Part shown: piece after piece, positions 35,551-45,679 of the stretch
How positions within the stretch are numbered: the stretch's first letter is position 1
Layout: every line of letters begins with the position of its first letter
NCBI GenBank assembly: GCA_964036195.1
Contig: OZ038456.1
Location: forward strand, 2,418,001-2,482,000
Direction of reading: 5' to 3'
From: Sphaerolaimus hirsutus
Lineage: Eukaryota; Nematoda; Chromadorea; Monhysterida; Sphaerolaimidae
Length of the DNA stretch: 64,000 bases
Notes under the pieces: generated by a model
What the model saw: only the letters and a program-made list of their open reading frames with translations
Databases searched by the model: none
Told to the model about the DNA's origin: nothing
Program-made: the position numbers and the translations under genes

Positions 35551-36872
35551 TGTGATGAAGCCACCGAAGTCAGCGTCTTCTACCACCGAATCCGGCAACT
35601 CCAAGACCGTAGTGAGAAACGGCCTTTAGAGTGGTTGATTTCCCGTTGTAGCCGAACGTCCACTTGTTGACAGCCAAGTTGAGTTTATTTCGTGGTTGCG
35701 TGTTGAAAAGGGGTTTCAAGATTGTTTCAGGTACTTTATTTGATCAGATACAGCCAAATATAAAAGCGCAAAGCCTAGCGAGCTTCCTAGTCAAAGTTTC
35801 TATCGCTAGCTTATTTTCGTTCAGAAGCTTGGGGTCAGAAGACTGAAGTAAAAACTTCCAAAGTAGCTAAGACACGGAAATCATGTATAGAAAAACAGCT
35901 ACAGTAATTTCCTAATACAAATACACAAATAATTCACAAATGCAACAAATAAACACATCTAGCCGAAACAGTTGCCTTATACTGCGCGTGCATACATTCA
36001 AACAATTATGGTAAAGAAATACCAAGTACAAATTGGGCTATTAGAAAAACTATTAATCTTGAGAGGCGCGAAGTCGGCAAACTCGGCCGATTTACTAATT
36101 TGGTTCAATTTGTCAAAAAACCTTGACGCACATTGGGACTAATATAATAGGGTTTGAAAACTGTAAATAGTAGTGCAAATGTTCCTAATGACGTAAATAG
36201 AGTAGGGTATATTCGATATAATAATAATAATCACTTCCTGGAAACGTATATTTCATAATGGATAAATTGGAACTTATTCAAGTAAATGGGTATAATATTT
36301 GAGCAGGGTTTGTAATATATCATTTGGTATAATTTGAGCAGGGTATTTACCATAATGTCAAAGTAAGTATAATATAACTTGTGAGCAGGGTTATAATAAT
36401 TATGCCTACGCGAAGGGCTTCATAAATACGTACAGTAAATGCTAGTTGCACACAGGGCACTATTTCTCTATTAGGACGCTGGCCTAAGTAAATATGTAGC
36501 ACATAAATATTTACAAGATTTGACTTTATCAACTTACAAGTAAACCATGTAAATGTATATATAATAATGATCAGAAAATTATGGCGAGTTGAATGAGCCT
36601 AATTTCATATTAATACACCTAATAATAACTTATTCGACTTTTTAACCTAAATATTTCACATAAACATATCAATAACTTACAATACACTTTCCTAATTAAA
36701 TATTCTCCATGGATAAATAATATAGTGTAGGAAATATAATTTGATATTTTGCGTGGTAAATAAATATAGTGCATGAAAAGTAAAATAGTGCAAATAAGTA
36801 AATGTGCGAATATGAGCCTAATTATCAATTCTCTGTATTTCTTTATCCATCCATTTTGCCACGGTCAGCACA
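35551..36872 (-). repeat. 3' LTR of the BEL element (left in window)
   Basis: It begins TGTGATGAAGCC and ends GGTCAGCACA on the + strand, so in the element's direction it runs TGTGCTGACC...CATCACA. About 36290-36390 holds three copies of a tataat..gagcagggt motif. A canonical polypurine tract is not visible next to it (the minus strand ends gtccggag before the LTR). Confidence 0.9.
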
Positions 36873-36914
36873 CTCCGGACGGAAGAGTTGCTGCATCCCG
36901 TTGTTGCAGCAACG

Positions 36915-39900
36915 TCACATGCTGGTGGTGGTGGGCGCCAAAGTGATGAGTGGCGTTTCCACAGTTGCCTCGGTAGTGAACGTGGTCGTGCGCGAAGTCG
37001 TAGGCATGCGTGTAGTCGCAGGTCCTGTCGCCGGTGACGCTAACGCTGACCTAGCCTGATGATGAAGCAGGTAGTTGCCCGTGTCGCTTCCTGCGCGTTC
37101 GCATGAGGTGAATTTGCGGATATCAGGCATGTGAATACTGTCTCTGTTCCTGGCTCTGACTTGTCCCTCATCAGCTGAACTTTCATCTGGCTGAACGTAT
37201 GCTGATAGTGACTTTGCCATTCTGTCCTCTGTTTCTGCTCTCCTGGCAAATCTGACGGACTGTGTTGAGTTGGATCTGGCTCTCCTCTTGATTGCTGGTC
37301 TCAACTCTGTCTTGCGTACTTTTCTTTGCAGATAATTGGTCTCTTTCTGAGTTGATTTCTTGATAGTATATCTGATGGCTCTGAAGCATAACCATATGCA
37401 TTTGAATGGACACACTATGCATTTCCATATGCATGTGTATACGCATGGTGGAATCACTGGCTTACCTGTGGCAATTCTCCAATTGTACCACAGGTATCCT
37501 GCAGCTACGATTCCGGCTATCAGGATTGTGATCCCCAGCAGCATTGCGATTGTGTTGATGATCACTTGAAAGGGTCCTTTCAGCATTCCTCCCATAAAGT
37601 TGGTGTACCCTTTTGACACTCCAGATATATAGTGACCATATGCTTTGCCGATTCCTGCTGCTGTCTGTCCAATTCCAGCTCCAATGCCTTCTATTGAATT
37701 TCTGATCACTCTGGGATCCAATGACATATCTGCTGTGTAATCAATCAACTGATTCTGCACATGCTCTAAATTCTGTAGTCTCTGAATCTGGCCTCTGACA
37801 TCCATGAAATTGGTCGCTCTGTTGACAATGTTGGTGAACAGGTGAGGCGCGTCAAACGTGAAGGCCTGCCACTGTCCTTTCCATGTCATTTCAATTGGCG
37901 TCTCTGTGACATGCACCATTCCATGTGCGGACTTCCACTGTCCATGTTCATTTCTGTACAGGTGCGGTGTGGTGTGGCTGCAGTCCTCTTCTGGTGATTT
38001 CTCCACCAAATCTCTGCTGCCTGGACTCTTGAACCACAAGGGCCCGTCTTTGTCCAATCTCATTGGTGTGTACTTGTAACATGTCTCTCCCACTTTTCCT
38101 GTCTGATAAATTATGTATGGCTGCACTTCCTTGCATTCCCAAAACATAATTGCTTCTCCAGCCCATTCTGCATGAACATCCTGTCTTCCCAGCATGGCTC
38201 GAATCCCCAATGTTGGATCGATGCGGAAAAGCTGAGTCAACATGTCCAGCTGGTTCTTGCGAAGTTGACATAGCTGATGCCATACAATCGCAAATTGTGC
38301 CTGAGTCATCTCTCTGACCACATGTTGCAGGAACTGAAACTTGGAGTTTCTGTCGTCCAATCTGGCATACAATGTTCCACTGATTGTTGACTCTCTTGCC
38401 TCCACTATCTTTCCTGGCATTGCCCATTCCACAGGCACATCTTCTCTTCTGTCAAACTGGATGAATACACCTCCTTGATCGGTGTAGTATGTGTCTCCCA
38501 GAACACATTCTGAACCAATTGGCCTCTTTGTCTTGTTGCTGTGGGAGTATGCTGCTTGCAATTTTGACACAATAATTGTCTGGCCAGATATTTCTGATTT
38601 GAATCTGCCAATTCTCTCATATGCACATTGATGCTTGAAATTCTCCGTATCCCACACTGTGATTCCATAATTGTGGTCTCTGCAATGTCCCATCATGGCT
38701 CTGCACTGGCTGAAATCTTGCAAGTCGCTGATTACAGTCTTTCCATCAAGTGAAGCCACGGTTCCTTCTTCCATGTAGAAGTTACTGACGACATTTTCTT
38801 TGTCATGACAACACCATGAATATTCAACATTCAAGGTTTGATTGGTTGTCCACACTCTGGGCTCCATTTCTACCAAAGGTGTCCCTCTGAACATCTTGTG
38901 AGTTCTTGCATAGTTACAGGCTACCACGCCAACTTGCTGGTATTTCTCAAAATTGCCTGTAATGCCTTTCGCTCCCCAGAAACTGGTGTGTGTGATGATC
39001 TCTTTGATTCTGATGTAGCATCTGTATGCTTTTTCTTTCTGTGGAATCTGTCTCTGTGCGTAAAGTGTAACTTTCATTGCCTTGACAAAATTCCTTGGTG
39101 GGATATGGCATTGCACTTCTTCAGGAACTGTAAGCGCATGTCCATGCCTTCCACTGGTACAAATTTGGTACTTCTGGCTTTGTGAACTGATCACCTGTTC
39201 CACAGGATGATCTTTGATTGCATCCTTGAATCTCTCATAAGTCTGCATTTCTCTGACGGATTTTGGTGGCCATTCTGAAGGCAAAGGCGGCAATCCATGA
39301 TGCGCTGCCAATGATGGTGGCCTTACTGTCGAGGTTTCCAGAACGTATGTTCTGGAAAATACTTCGCTGTAAGCCTTGCCGGCTTCTCTCAGCGTTGCTG
39401 ACTCTGACACGCCTGTCAGCATCAATACCATACACAGCATTCCAATCGCCAGACTGCTGGTGGTTGCCGTGATTTTCCCTGTTGCACTTCTCAGGACTCT
39501 ATCCGATGCTGAGTTCCTCTGAGCAGGGTTTTGTACAGAGTCTCTGTTCGAGCTCTGATTTCTGACATGTTTCTGGACAATTGCTGGGTCCAGTAAATCC
39601 ACTTTGACTGTCACTGCTGTCTCTGGTATATCCATTGTCTTTGAATTGATTTCCAGCGGATACAATTGATTGAGTGGTCTGCTGACCACATTTCTGTTGG
39701 CAGTTCTGACTTTTGCTGAGCGAATGTGTCCATCTTTGCTGGGCTCTAACTGCTCGATGCGACCCATCCTCCATGCACCTCTGGGCATGTTCTCTTCATA
39801 AATCAGCACAACTTCATTCACTTTGGGTTCTTGAGTCGCTGTCAATCTGCCATGTTTGTGCATCACCTGAGTTCTTTCCCTCAAGCTCGGAATGTACTCT

Positions 39901-39989
39901 TGATGCCACAGGTCCCAGAACTTATCCAAAGTTTGCTGGGTTGTCTCCCAATATTTCTGCAGTTTCGCTGCATTATCCATTCTGGGCAC
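36915..39989 (-). CDS. integrase C-terminal tail fused to an envelope-like glycoprotein
   Basis: The 1024-codon frame starts with about 115 residues typical of the BEL integrase tail (DUF5641-like: LWHQEYIPSLRER, then NEVVLIYEENMPRGAWRMGR). A hydrophobic segment at about residues 171-197 looks like an internal signal peptide. A long Cys-rich region follows with possible N-glycosylation sites (NQTL, NKTK), then a Gly-rich stretch (GIGAGIGQTAAGIGKAYG) and one membrane helix at about 809-835. The tail of about 190 residues starts Cys-rich and continues basic, ending in a Thr-rich stretch. The topology is that of a type I fusion-type envelope. I cannot assign it to a viral glycoprotein class. The frame is intact, but it lies behind the frame break at about 40040, so expression as a separate envelope would need splicing or frameshifting. 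Confidence 0.75.
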   Translation of the reverse strand: MPRMDNAAKLQKYWETTQQTLDKFWDLWHQEYIPSLRERTQVMHKHGRLTATQEPKVNEVVLIYEENMPRGAWRMGRIEQLEPSKDGHIRSAKVRTANRNVVSRPLNQLYPLEINSKTMDIPETAVTVKVDLLDPAIVQKHVRNQSSNRDSVQNPAQRNSASDRVLRSATGKITATTSSLAIGMLCMVLMLTGVSESATLREAGKAYSEVFSRTYVLETSTVRPPSLAAHHGLPPLPSEWPPKSVREMQTYERFKDAIKDHPVEQVISSQSQKYQICTSGRHGHALTVPEEVQCHIPPRNFVKAMKVTLYAQRQIPQKEKAYRCYIRIKEIITHTSFWGAKGITGNFEKYQQVGVVACNYARTHKMFRGTPLVEMEPRVWTTNQTLNVEYSWCCHDKENVVSNFYMEEGTVASLDGKTVISDLQDFSQCRAMMGHCRDHNYGITVWDTENFKHQCAYERIGRFKSEISGQTIIVSKLQAAYSHSNKTKRPIGSECVLGDTYYTDQGGVFIQFDRREDVPVEWAMPGKIVEARESTISGTLYARLDDRNSKFQFLQHVVREMTQAQFAIVWHQLCQLRKNQLDMLTQLFRIDPTLGIRAMLGRQDVHAEWAGEAIMFWECKEVQPYIIYQTGKVGETCYKYTPMRLDKDGPLWFKSPGSRDLVEKSPEEDCSHTTPHLYRNEHGQWKSAHGMVHVTETPIEMTWKGQWQAFTFDAPHLFTNIVNRATNFMDVRGQIQRLQNLEHVQNQLIDYTADMSLDPRVIRNSIEGIGAGIGQTAAGIGKAYGHYISGVSKGYTNFMGGMLKGPFQVIINTIAMLLGITILIAGIVAAGYLWYNWRIATGKPVIPPCVYTCIWKCIVCPFKCIWLCFRAIRYTIKKSTQKETNYLQRKVRKTELRPAIKRRARSNSTQSVRFARRAETEDRMAKSLSAYVQPDESSADEGQVRARNRDSIHMPDIRKFTSCERAGSDTGNYLLHHQARSALASPATGPATTRMPTTSRTTTFTTEATVETPLITLAPTTTSM

Positions 39990-40011
39990 AAATTCTTCAT
40001 CTTTGTCTGCG

Positions 40012-42552
40012 TCAAACTGTGGTGCTCCAATCTGACCTTCCCCTGTCAGGAAGTTTTGGCGTCAGCACTCTGAGGCTCTTTACATCACCATAGATGTAAG
40101 AGATTGGCCTGCTGTTGATCACTGCTTCGACTTCTGGCAGAAGTGTCAACAATTCTTGCAGGGTTAACATTCTGTGCCCCACAGCTGCTTTGAAATGTTT
40201 CTTGGTGATGTCCACCATTCTTTCATAGACTCCTCCCTGCCACGGTGCCATAGGAGTAGTCATGTTCCACTGGATTTGTTGCTGTGAGCAGTATGTCTGT
40301 ACTGCTCCACTTTTGACCATCTCTGACCATTCTTTCCCAGTATTAATGGCCTTGTCAGTGTTTGAGCTGAGCACTTTCTCTGTTAATTTGAATTGCGTTG
40401 CATTGTCTGAAATCACTGCCTCAGGCTTTCCACGCCTGGCGATGAATCTCCTGACTGCATTCAGGAATTCCTGTGCTGTCATATCCAGTACACTTTCCAG
40501 GTGAACTGCACGTGTCACCATACATGTGAACAAACAGATCCACATTTTCCTGTGATTTTTGTCCACTTTGTACCAAACTGGTCCCAAATAATCCAAGCCC
40601 GTGTACTGGAACGGTCTGGCTCTCTGAACTCTGGTTTCTGGTAAATCTGGCATTGGTGGAAGCTGGTACGGCTTCGCTCCCAATTTCTTACAGGTTGGGC
40701 AGGTTCTGGTCACATTGTAGATCACCCGTCTGCCCTGTGTAATCCAGTACTTTTGTCTGATCGCTGCCAATGTGTGTTGCACTCCTGCGTGCATCAACTT
40801 CTCATGCTGGTCTCTGACGATCAGCTGAGTCACTGTAGCCGTTGCTGGCAACAGTATGAGTGGCACTGTGACCTCCTGTGGGTCTGTATGCTCCATTCTG
40901 CCGTGGCACTTCAGGATTCCATCCTGATGCATTTGCACATTGAGCCATTTGATCAACTGCTGGTCTGCAGCTATTTTCTTGCCATTCTGGCTGCCTTTGT
41001 TGTGGCCTGTTGCCAGAATCTCTGCCACTCCTTTGTAATGATTATGTTGCGTCACTTTGATCCAATATTTCAACGCAATCTTTCTTTCTTCAATACTGAT
41101 GATTCCCTGTGGTTTCATTGTACCACAGATACTTTCCATAATTTCTGACAATCCATTCTGACTGTCATTTTTGCTGCGCTTTTTGTGCATCTGCCGCACA
41201 AATCTCATCACGTATACTGTTGAATCCAGTAACTTTGTCAGTGATGAGAATCTTTGTATCTCAATTCCCAATGGGTTGCTTTGCTTGCTTTCATCAGCTT
41301 GCACATTGCTGGCATCTGGGTCACTGACCACTTGCTGTGTGGCGCCCAGGTAAATTGGACTGGCTTTTGGGAACTTGAGCTCTTCTTTCTTGATTTCTGC
41401 CATTACTTCTGGCGTAACTGGCTCCACTTTCGGCTCTGGCCATTCTCCAGTCATTAGCCATTCTGGCCCCTTCCACCACAGGTTACTGCCTTCCAACTCT
41501 GACATATTCATGCCTCTTGTGGCCATGTCAGCTGGGTTCTCCAGTCCTGCAATGTGTCTGATGTGCATGTTCTCTGTCTCACTCTGAATTTTCCTGATTT
41601 CATCCAATCTATTCTTGACAAAACATGCTAGTGGCTTCGCGGTTGTTAGCCACTTCAGACAACAGGTTGAATCTGACCATACGACTGTCTGACTGAATTT
41701 GACGTCCTTGAGCTCTTTGTGAATAAACTTTGACATTCTGCTGCCGATCAACATTGCTAACAATTCCAGCCGTGGAATTGTCACTTCTGGTTTCTTTGGA
41801 GCTAGTCTCAATCTGGAGTACAGCAGGCTTGATGTACCGCTGTCATTCTCTGTTTTCTGGCATATATATGCCGCTGCCATTGCTTTGTTGTCTGGGAGTT
41901 CATGCAAATTTGGCTTGTACATGAACTTTACAGAGTACCGTCCATCTGGGTTTCTCTGTACACTCTCATTGAATTGCTTTATGGCCTCATCATCCTCGAT
42001 GAGGTCTGGCTGGTCCATTATGCCAATGGTATCCAGTCTATCCATATATTTGACATTTGGTACAGGAGCAATTGACAACGGTGCTTCCTCGTACCACTTT
42101 TCTCTCTGAATTTGATGCACAATTGTGTTGACCACCACCGGATATGCGCCATCCGTGGTCCATTGGTTTCTGTTGCTTGTCAGCTGCCCACCTCCCATCA
42201 GCAATCCCAATTCTGATGGAATGACATACAATCCTGACGGAAGTCTGGTGGTGCTGGTGTTTCTGGACATCAAGTCCCAGAAATAATTCAAGCCCACTAT
42301 AATGTCTGGCTTGAACTTGCACTCTATCCCTTTTTCCTTGGGAACTCTGTCTGCAAAGTAACTCTCATCCGGGAAGTACTTCTGCAGGTACTTTTCGTCC
42401 TGTTCTGACACAGGCACCTTGACTTGTTCTGTGGTCAACGTCGGGACCACATCAGCCACCATATCAACTTTCTGGCCATTTCTAAGCCGCATTCTGAATT
42501 CCACTTGCTGTACTACTTTATAGTGCGGCTTTTCATTTCCGAATGTGTACAC
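40012..42552 (-). CDS. BEL pol: protease remainder, RNase H and integrase; RT core absent
   Basis: The frame (846 codons) follows a TAG directly from the protease frame. Residues 1-125 are the rest of the Pao-type peptidase domain (IIVGLNYFWDL). Near residue 180 comes the sequence usually just before RT, then at about 222 the text jumps to the RNase H region (KAMAAAYIC, APKKPEVTIPRLELLAML, VVWSDS, ENPADMATRG). No YVDD box or other RT motif is present, and the first RNase H Asp is also missing. Integrase looks whole: HHCC zinc site at about 583-621, then catalytic D654, D716 and E777. The frame ends early after VLTPK at about 40040; the tail continues in another frame in the next entry. Confidence 0.85.
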   Translation of the reverse strand: MYTFGNEKPHYKVVQQVEFRMRLRNGQKVDMVADVVPTLTTEQVKVPVSEQDEKYLQKYFPDESYFADRVPKEKGIECKFKPDIIVGLNYFWDLMSRNTSTTRLPSGLYVIPSELGLLMGGGQLTSNRNQWTTDGAYPVVVNTIVHQIQREKWYEEAPLSIAPVPNVKYMDRLDTIGIMDQPDLIEDDEAIKQFNESVQRNPDGRYSVKFMYKPNLHELPDNKAMAAAYICQKTENDSGTSSLLYSRLRLAPKKPEVTIPRLELLAMLIGSRMSKFIHKELKDVKFSQTVVWSDSTCCLKWLTTAKPLACFVKNRLDEIRKIQSETENMHIRHIAGLENPADMATRGMNMSELEGSNLWWKGPEWLMTGEWPEPKVEPVTPEVMAEIKKEELKFPKASPIYLGATQQVVSDPDASNVQADESKQSNPLGIEIQRFSSLTKLLDSTVYVMRFVRQMHKKRSKNDSQNGLSEIMESICGTMKPQGIISIEERKIALKYWIKVTQHNHYKGVAEILATGHNKGSQNGKKIAADQQLIKWLNVQMHQDGILKCHGRMEHTDPQEVTVPLILLPATATVTQLIVRDQHEKLMHAGVQHTLAAIRQKYWITQGRRVIYNVTRTCPTCKKLGAKPYQLPPMPDLPETRVQRARPFQYTGLDYLGPVWYKVDKNHRKMWICLFTCMVTRAVHLESVLDMTAQEFLNAVRRFIARRGKPEAVISDNATQFKLTEKVLSSNTDKAINTGKEWSEMVKSGAVQTYCSQQQIQWNMTTPMAPWQGGVYERMVDITKKHFKAAVGHRMLTLQELLTLLPEVEAVINSRPISYIYGDVKSLRVLTPKLPDRGRSDWSTTV

Positions 42553-43287
42553 CTAGATATGGTGTTCACCTGTACTCTTCAAATTGAGTTTCTTGGCCAC
42601 TTTCTCTGACATGTACGTTCCCTGGGATCCTGTGTCCAGGAACGCTTGAATCTGTAGTGGTGGCTGTTCAGGCTCCATCTCTGTATCCATTTCTGAAGCC
42701 TCAATCACGGTTCTGGCTGTCATCAACATTGACATATTCCTGTTTACTGACAGGTTCACTGACGTATTCTGTTGCTTTGTATTTGGTTCTGTGACCACTG
42801 TGCTGGATATGGTTTCTGTCTCTACCATTTCTGGTCCAGCTTCTTCCACAGTGACACAATTCACTGTGGCCTTTCTCTGTTGGCTCTGTGCTGGTCGACC
42901 GACCGTCGGCACAGACTTTCTGCCATTGTTTGCTAATTGCTGGCCATTCTGTTGACCATTTGCTTTGAATGCTGGAATTTGCCGTCCAGCGTTTCCATTG
43001 CTATTGTCACTAAATTTCTCTGGGCACACCGCAGTGTGGTGCCTATTGGACTTGCAATAGAAGCAACTTCTTGTAAATTGACATTGATTCATGTAATGCC
43101 CTTTCTGCAGACATCTCAGGCATCGCTCTGCCTTTGACAAAATCACTCTCCTTTCTCTGGCAGTTTTGAACTTTGGACACTTATCATTAAAGTGTAATTG
43201 CTGTGTGTCATTGCAGAACACACACGGCCTCCCAGGATTCATGAATCCAGCCTGTGGTGCACTCTGACCATTTTGGATCACAGACAT
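42553..43287 (-). CDS. nucleocapsid zinc knuckles and start of Pao-type protease
   Basis: This 244-codon frame is in the same frame as gag, separated by one TGA at 43327-43329. It carries CX2C-type knuckles: one variant (22-37) and two standard CX2CX4HX4C (56-69 CLRCLQKGHYMNQC and 75-88). An aspartic protease site DTGSQG lies at about 218. It ends in TAG (42553-42555) inside the protease domain, which continues in frame in the pol entry. TGA and TAG could be read through or be simple C-to-T decay. Gln/Asn-rich linkers lie between the domains. Confidence 0.82.
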   Translation of the reverse strand: MSVIQNGQSAPQAGFMNPGRPCVFCNDTQQLHFNDKCPKFKTARERRVILSKAERCLRCLQKGHYMNQCQFTRSCFYCKSNRHHTAVCPEKFSDNSNGNAGRQIPAFKANGQQNGQQLANNGRKSVPTVGRPAQSQQRKATVNCVTVEEAGPEMVETETISSTVVTEPNTKQQNTSVNLSVNRNMSMLMTARTVIEASEMDTEMEPEQPPLQIQAFLDTGSQGTYMSEKVAKKLNLKSTGEHHI

Positions 43288-43326
43288 GCTCCCTGTGCTG
43301 GTCCTTGGGTTCTCTGGCCCTCTGAA

Positions 43327-44472
43327 TCAGTTCCCATTGCCTTGGAATCGATTATTGAACTGCTGTGCGCGTGGATTATTCCCGAATCCTTGGTGCGATT
43401 GCTGAACTGGTGCCTCAGTTTGCTGTGCATGCTGTACAGCCTCACTGAGCGCTAGCTGCTTGCCAAACAGCTTTCTGAATATCTCCACCATCAAGGCTTC
43501 CTCAGTTCCCTGTTCCTTCTGGATTTCTCTGAGAACCTCGGGTGGTACTTTCTGTTGCAGCTGGCTCAACAGCATTGGATGTTCCACTGATTCACCCAGT
43601 GACTCCAACTGCTGGAGCAGCCTTTCAATTGCATCAAACAAAATTCTCATATCCTGACAGGTATTCCTGGCCTGTCGCAGTTTCATGATATTACTCATCA
43701 GCGTGTTTCTGACCACAACTGGCTGGTCATATCTTTTCTTGAGCATTGCAATTGCGGGTGCATAATTCTCTGCGGTCACACTCAATCCACTGATCATGCC
43801 AAATGCTGAGCCTTTCAGCAAGCTCCTCAAGTATGAGAACTTGGAAATGTCCTCCAAATCTGTCCGATTGTGGATGTGGGATTCGAACATTTGCCACCAT
43901 GATCGAAATTTGACAATTTCCCCAGTAAACTGTTCCACTTCCAGTTTTTGTAATTTGACGCTTTTTGCTGTGGTTGCATTAGTTGAACTGGCCCCCTGAA
44001 CAGTTCCCTGAGCTGTCAAAGCCATCTGGGCAGCCATCTGCTGTATGAATGCTGTATTGACTTCATACATGGTATTTCCGCTCTGTTGCTGGATCATATC
44101 TTGCAACTCTTCGATGTACACATTCATGGCTACTACTTTCTGTGTCACCAAGTCTGACATATTTGCATATTCCTCATATGAGTCTTGGTATATCTTCTGT
44201 TCTTGTTCCATCTGGTCGGGTTCGTCAATGTCCTTGACGATATCCCTCCATGCGTCAAATTGAGTTCTCACTGCAGTCATTGCACTTTCCAATTTTGCAC
44301 CCTCCTGTTTGATAGATGCAATCACTCTTCTCATCTCTGTTCTCTTATCATCCTTTGATGCTTCCGCAAATAGTTCCAGGTCATATTTGGCAAATTCTCT
44401 TGCCAATCTACTTTCCACCCTGTGCTTTGCTGGCCCCAGGGTCTTTCTGATGTGACCCGTTGGCGAAACCAT
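43327..44472 (-). CDS. BEL gag (capsid region)
   Basis: From the ATG at 44472 it encodes 381 residues; the open frame continues upstream only to a GTG at 44496. The N-terminal half is Lys/Glu-rich and helical, like matrix. The centre has the typical BEL/Pao gag string (VEQFTGEIVKFRSWWQMFES, then FSYLRSLLKGSAFGMISGLS), a DUF1759-like capsid. The zinc knuckles are not in this frame but beyond the TGA. It acts in particle assembly in the cytoplasm of germ or host cells, by family knowledge. Confidence 0.87.
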   Translation of the reverse strand: MVSPTGHIRKTLGPAKHRVESRLAREFAKYDLELFAEASKDDKRTEMRRVIASIKQEGAKLESAMTAVRTQFDAWRDIVKDIDEPDQMEQEQKIYQDSYEEYANMSDLVTQKVVAMNVYIEELQDMIQQQSGNTMYEVNTAFIQQMAAQMALTAQGTVQGASSTNATTAKSVKLQKLEVEQFTGEIVKFRSWWQMFESHIHNRTDLEDISKFSYLRSLLKGSAFGMISGLSVTAENYAPAIAMLKKRYDQPVVVRNTLMSNIMKLRQARNTCQDMRILFDAIERLLQQLESLGESVEHPMLLSQLQQKVPPEVLREIQKEQGTEEALMVEIFRKLFGKQLALSEAVQHAQQTEAPVQQSHQGFGNNPRAQQFNNRFQGNGN

Positions 44473-45679
44473 TTTTGCTGATGAATTTTCCTTCACTGTT
44501 TCTCTTTATAGTGCGTCTCCTGACGCCTGTAACGCTTCTCTGCGTCTTTCTGTGTAGTGCTCTGTGCACTACGGATTTGTTGTGCCACGCACAATACCAA
44601 TGCAGTCCTACAGGCCCCTGACATGTTCTCACGCGTTGACCTTTACTGCACTGGCACCAGGTGTCTTCCTAAAGCCCCTGACGTGATTGTTTACACGCGT
44701 TGACTTCAACACACCGGTCAAATCCACCTGGACAATAAACAATTTATTTGCCCAGCAGTGTGCACCCAAAGAGGGTCCGTACACACTCTTTCTGAGCGCT
44801 CTGGCGCTCTTTCTGGCACACCTGTGTGCCTTGTGACCACGCCGGCCACTTGCTTTCCTGAGCGGCTCCTGTGCCGCTGTGCGCAGTGCTGCGCTTGCCG
44901 TGTCGCCTGTGACACGTTTCTGTGCACTCTGGTGCACTTTCTGACTCTGGGCAGTGCTCTGTACACTGCTCTGCAATTGCGCCTGTGCAATGCAAATTCT
45001 GGCACTTTTGTGCTGTCTGATCTGATGGTACCAAGCAGGCACAGCGTGTATATTTGATGGGAGCTCCACAAAGCCCCTACACGCTACCAAGTATCCTAAT
45101 ACTTGGTTTTCAAATCCACTCTCAGTCAGCTACAGCCCTCTGTCAGCTACAGCCCTTTGTACACTGATACCCCTACTTTTGCACTTCCGAGGTATGAGTC
45201 CACTCTTACCCAGTGGAGCGAGGGACCTCCGCGAATGCCCAAAAAACAGCCCTTTGACTAGCGTGGCTCTGTGGCGATCCTGTCTCCGTCAGGTCACCCT
45301 CCCTTGGCATAGGAAGGACGTGCGAGCGGTCACTGGCGTCCGGATGTCCAGGAGCGTCCAGCGAAAGTTTGACCACCGTCCGACAATGACTCCTTGTCAA
45401 ATGCCGGTGCCGCCCAGCGTCTAGCACCTTGCCAGAACACTGGTGAAAGCTGCCTGAAATCCTGACAGGCTTGTCAGAACTCCAGTGTCCTCCGCGCGTG
45501 AGCGTAGAACCGCTCCCAGGATGTAGACAGGAGTGCCGTGACTCTGGCACAATGCTGTCTGCAAATCAACAGCCAACGCTCAGCCAAGGCCAAATTGATG
45601 TTCAGCAGGACTTTTGAAGTTCTGCCAACTGCCGCACAATGTTCGTTCCGGCTTGGTGATAGCACAATGTCATGCAATC
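44473..45679 (-). other. long 5' leader of the BEL element
   Basis: About 1.2 kb separates the primer site from gag. It is GC-richer than the LTR, with many short tgtgcac/gtgcaca words (44540-45010). Overlapping open frames up to 153 codons occur but show no known domain and lack consistent support. It may hold packaging and translation signals (inference). Confidence 0.5.

Noticed and set aside
44629-45090. 153-codon and overlapping frames in the BEL leader
   Set aside because: Several overlapping frames are open on both strands in a GC-richer leader; no known domain, so I describe it as an untranslated leader.
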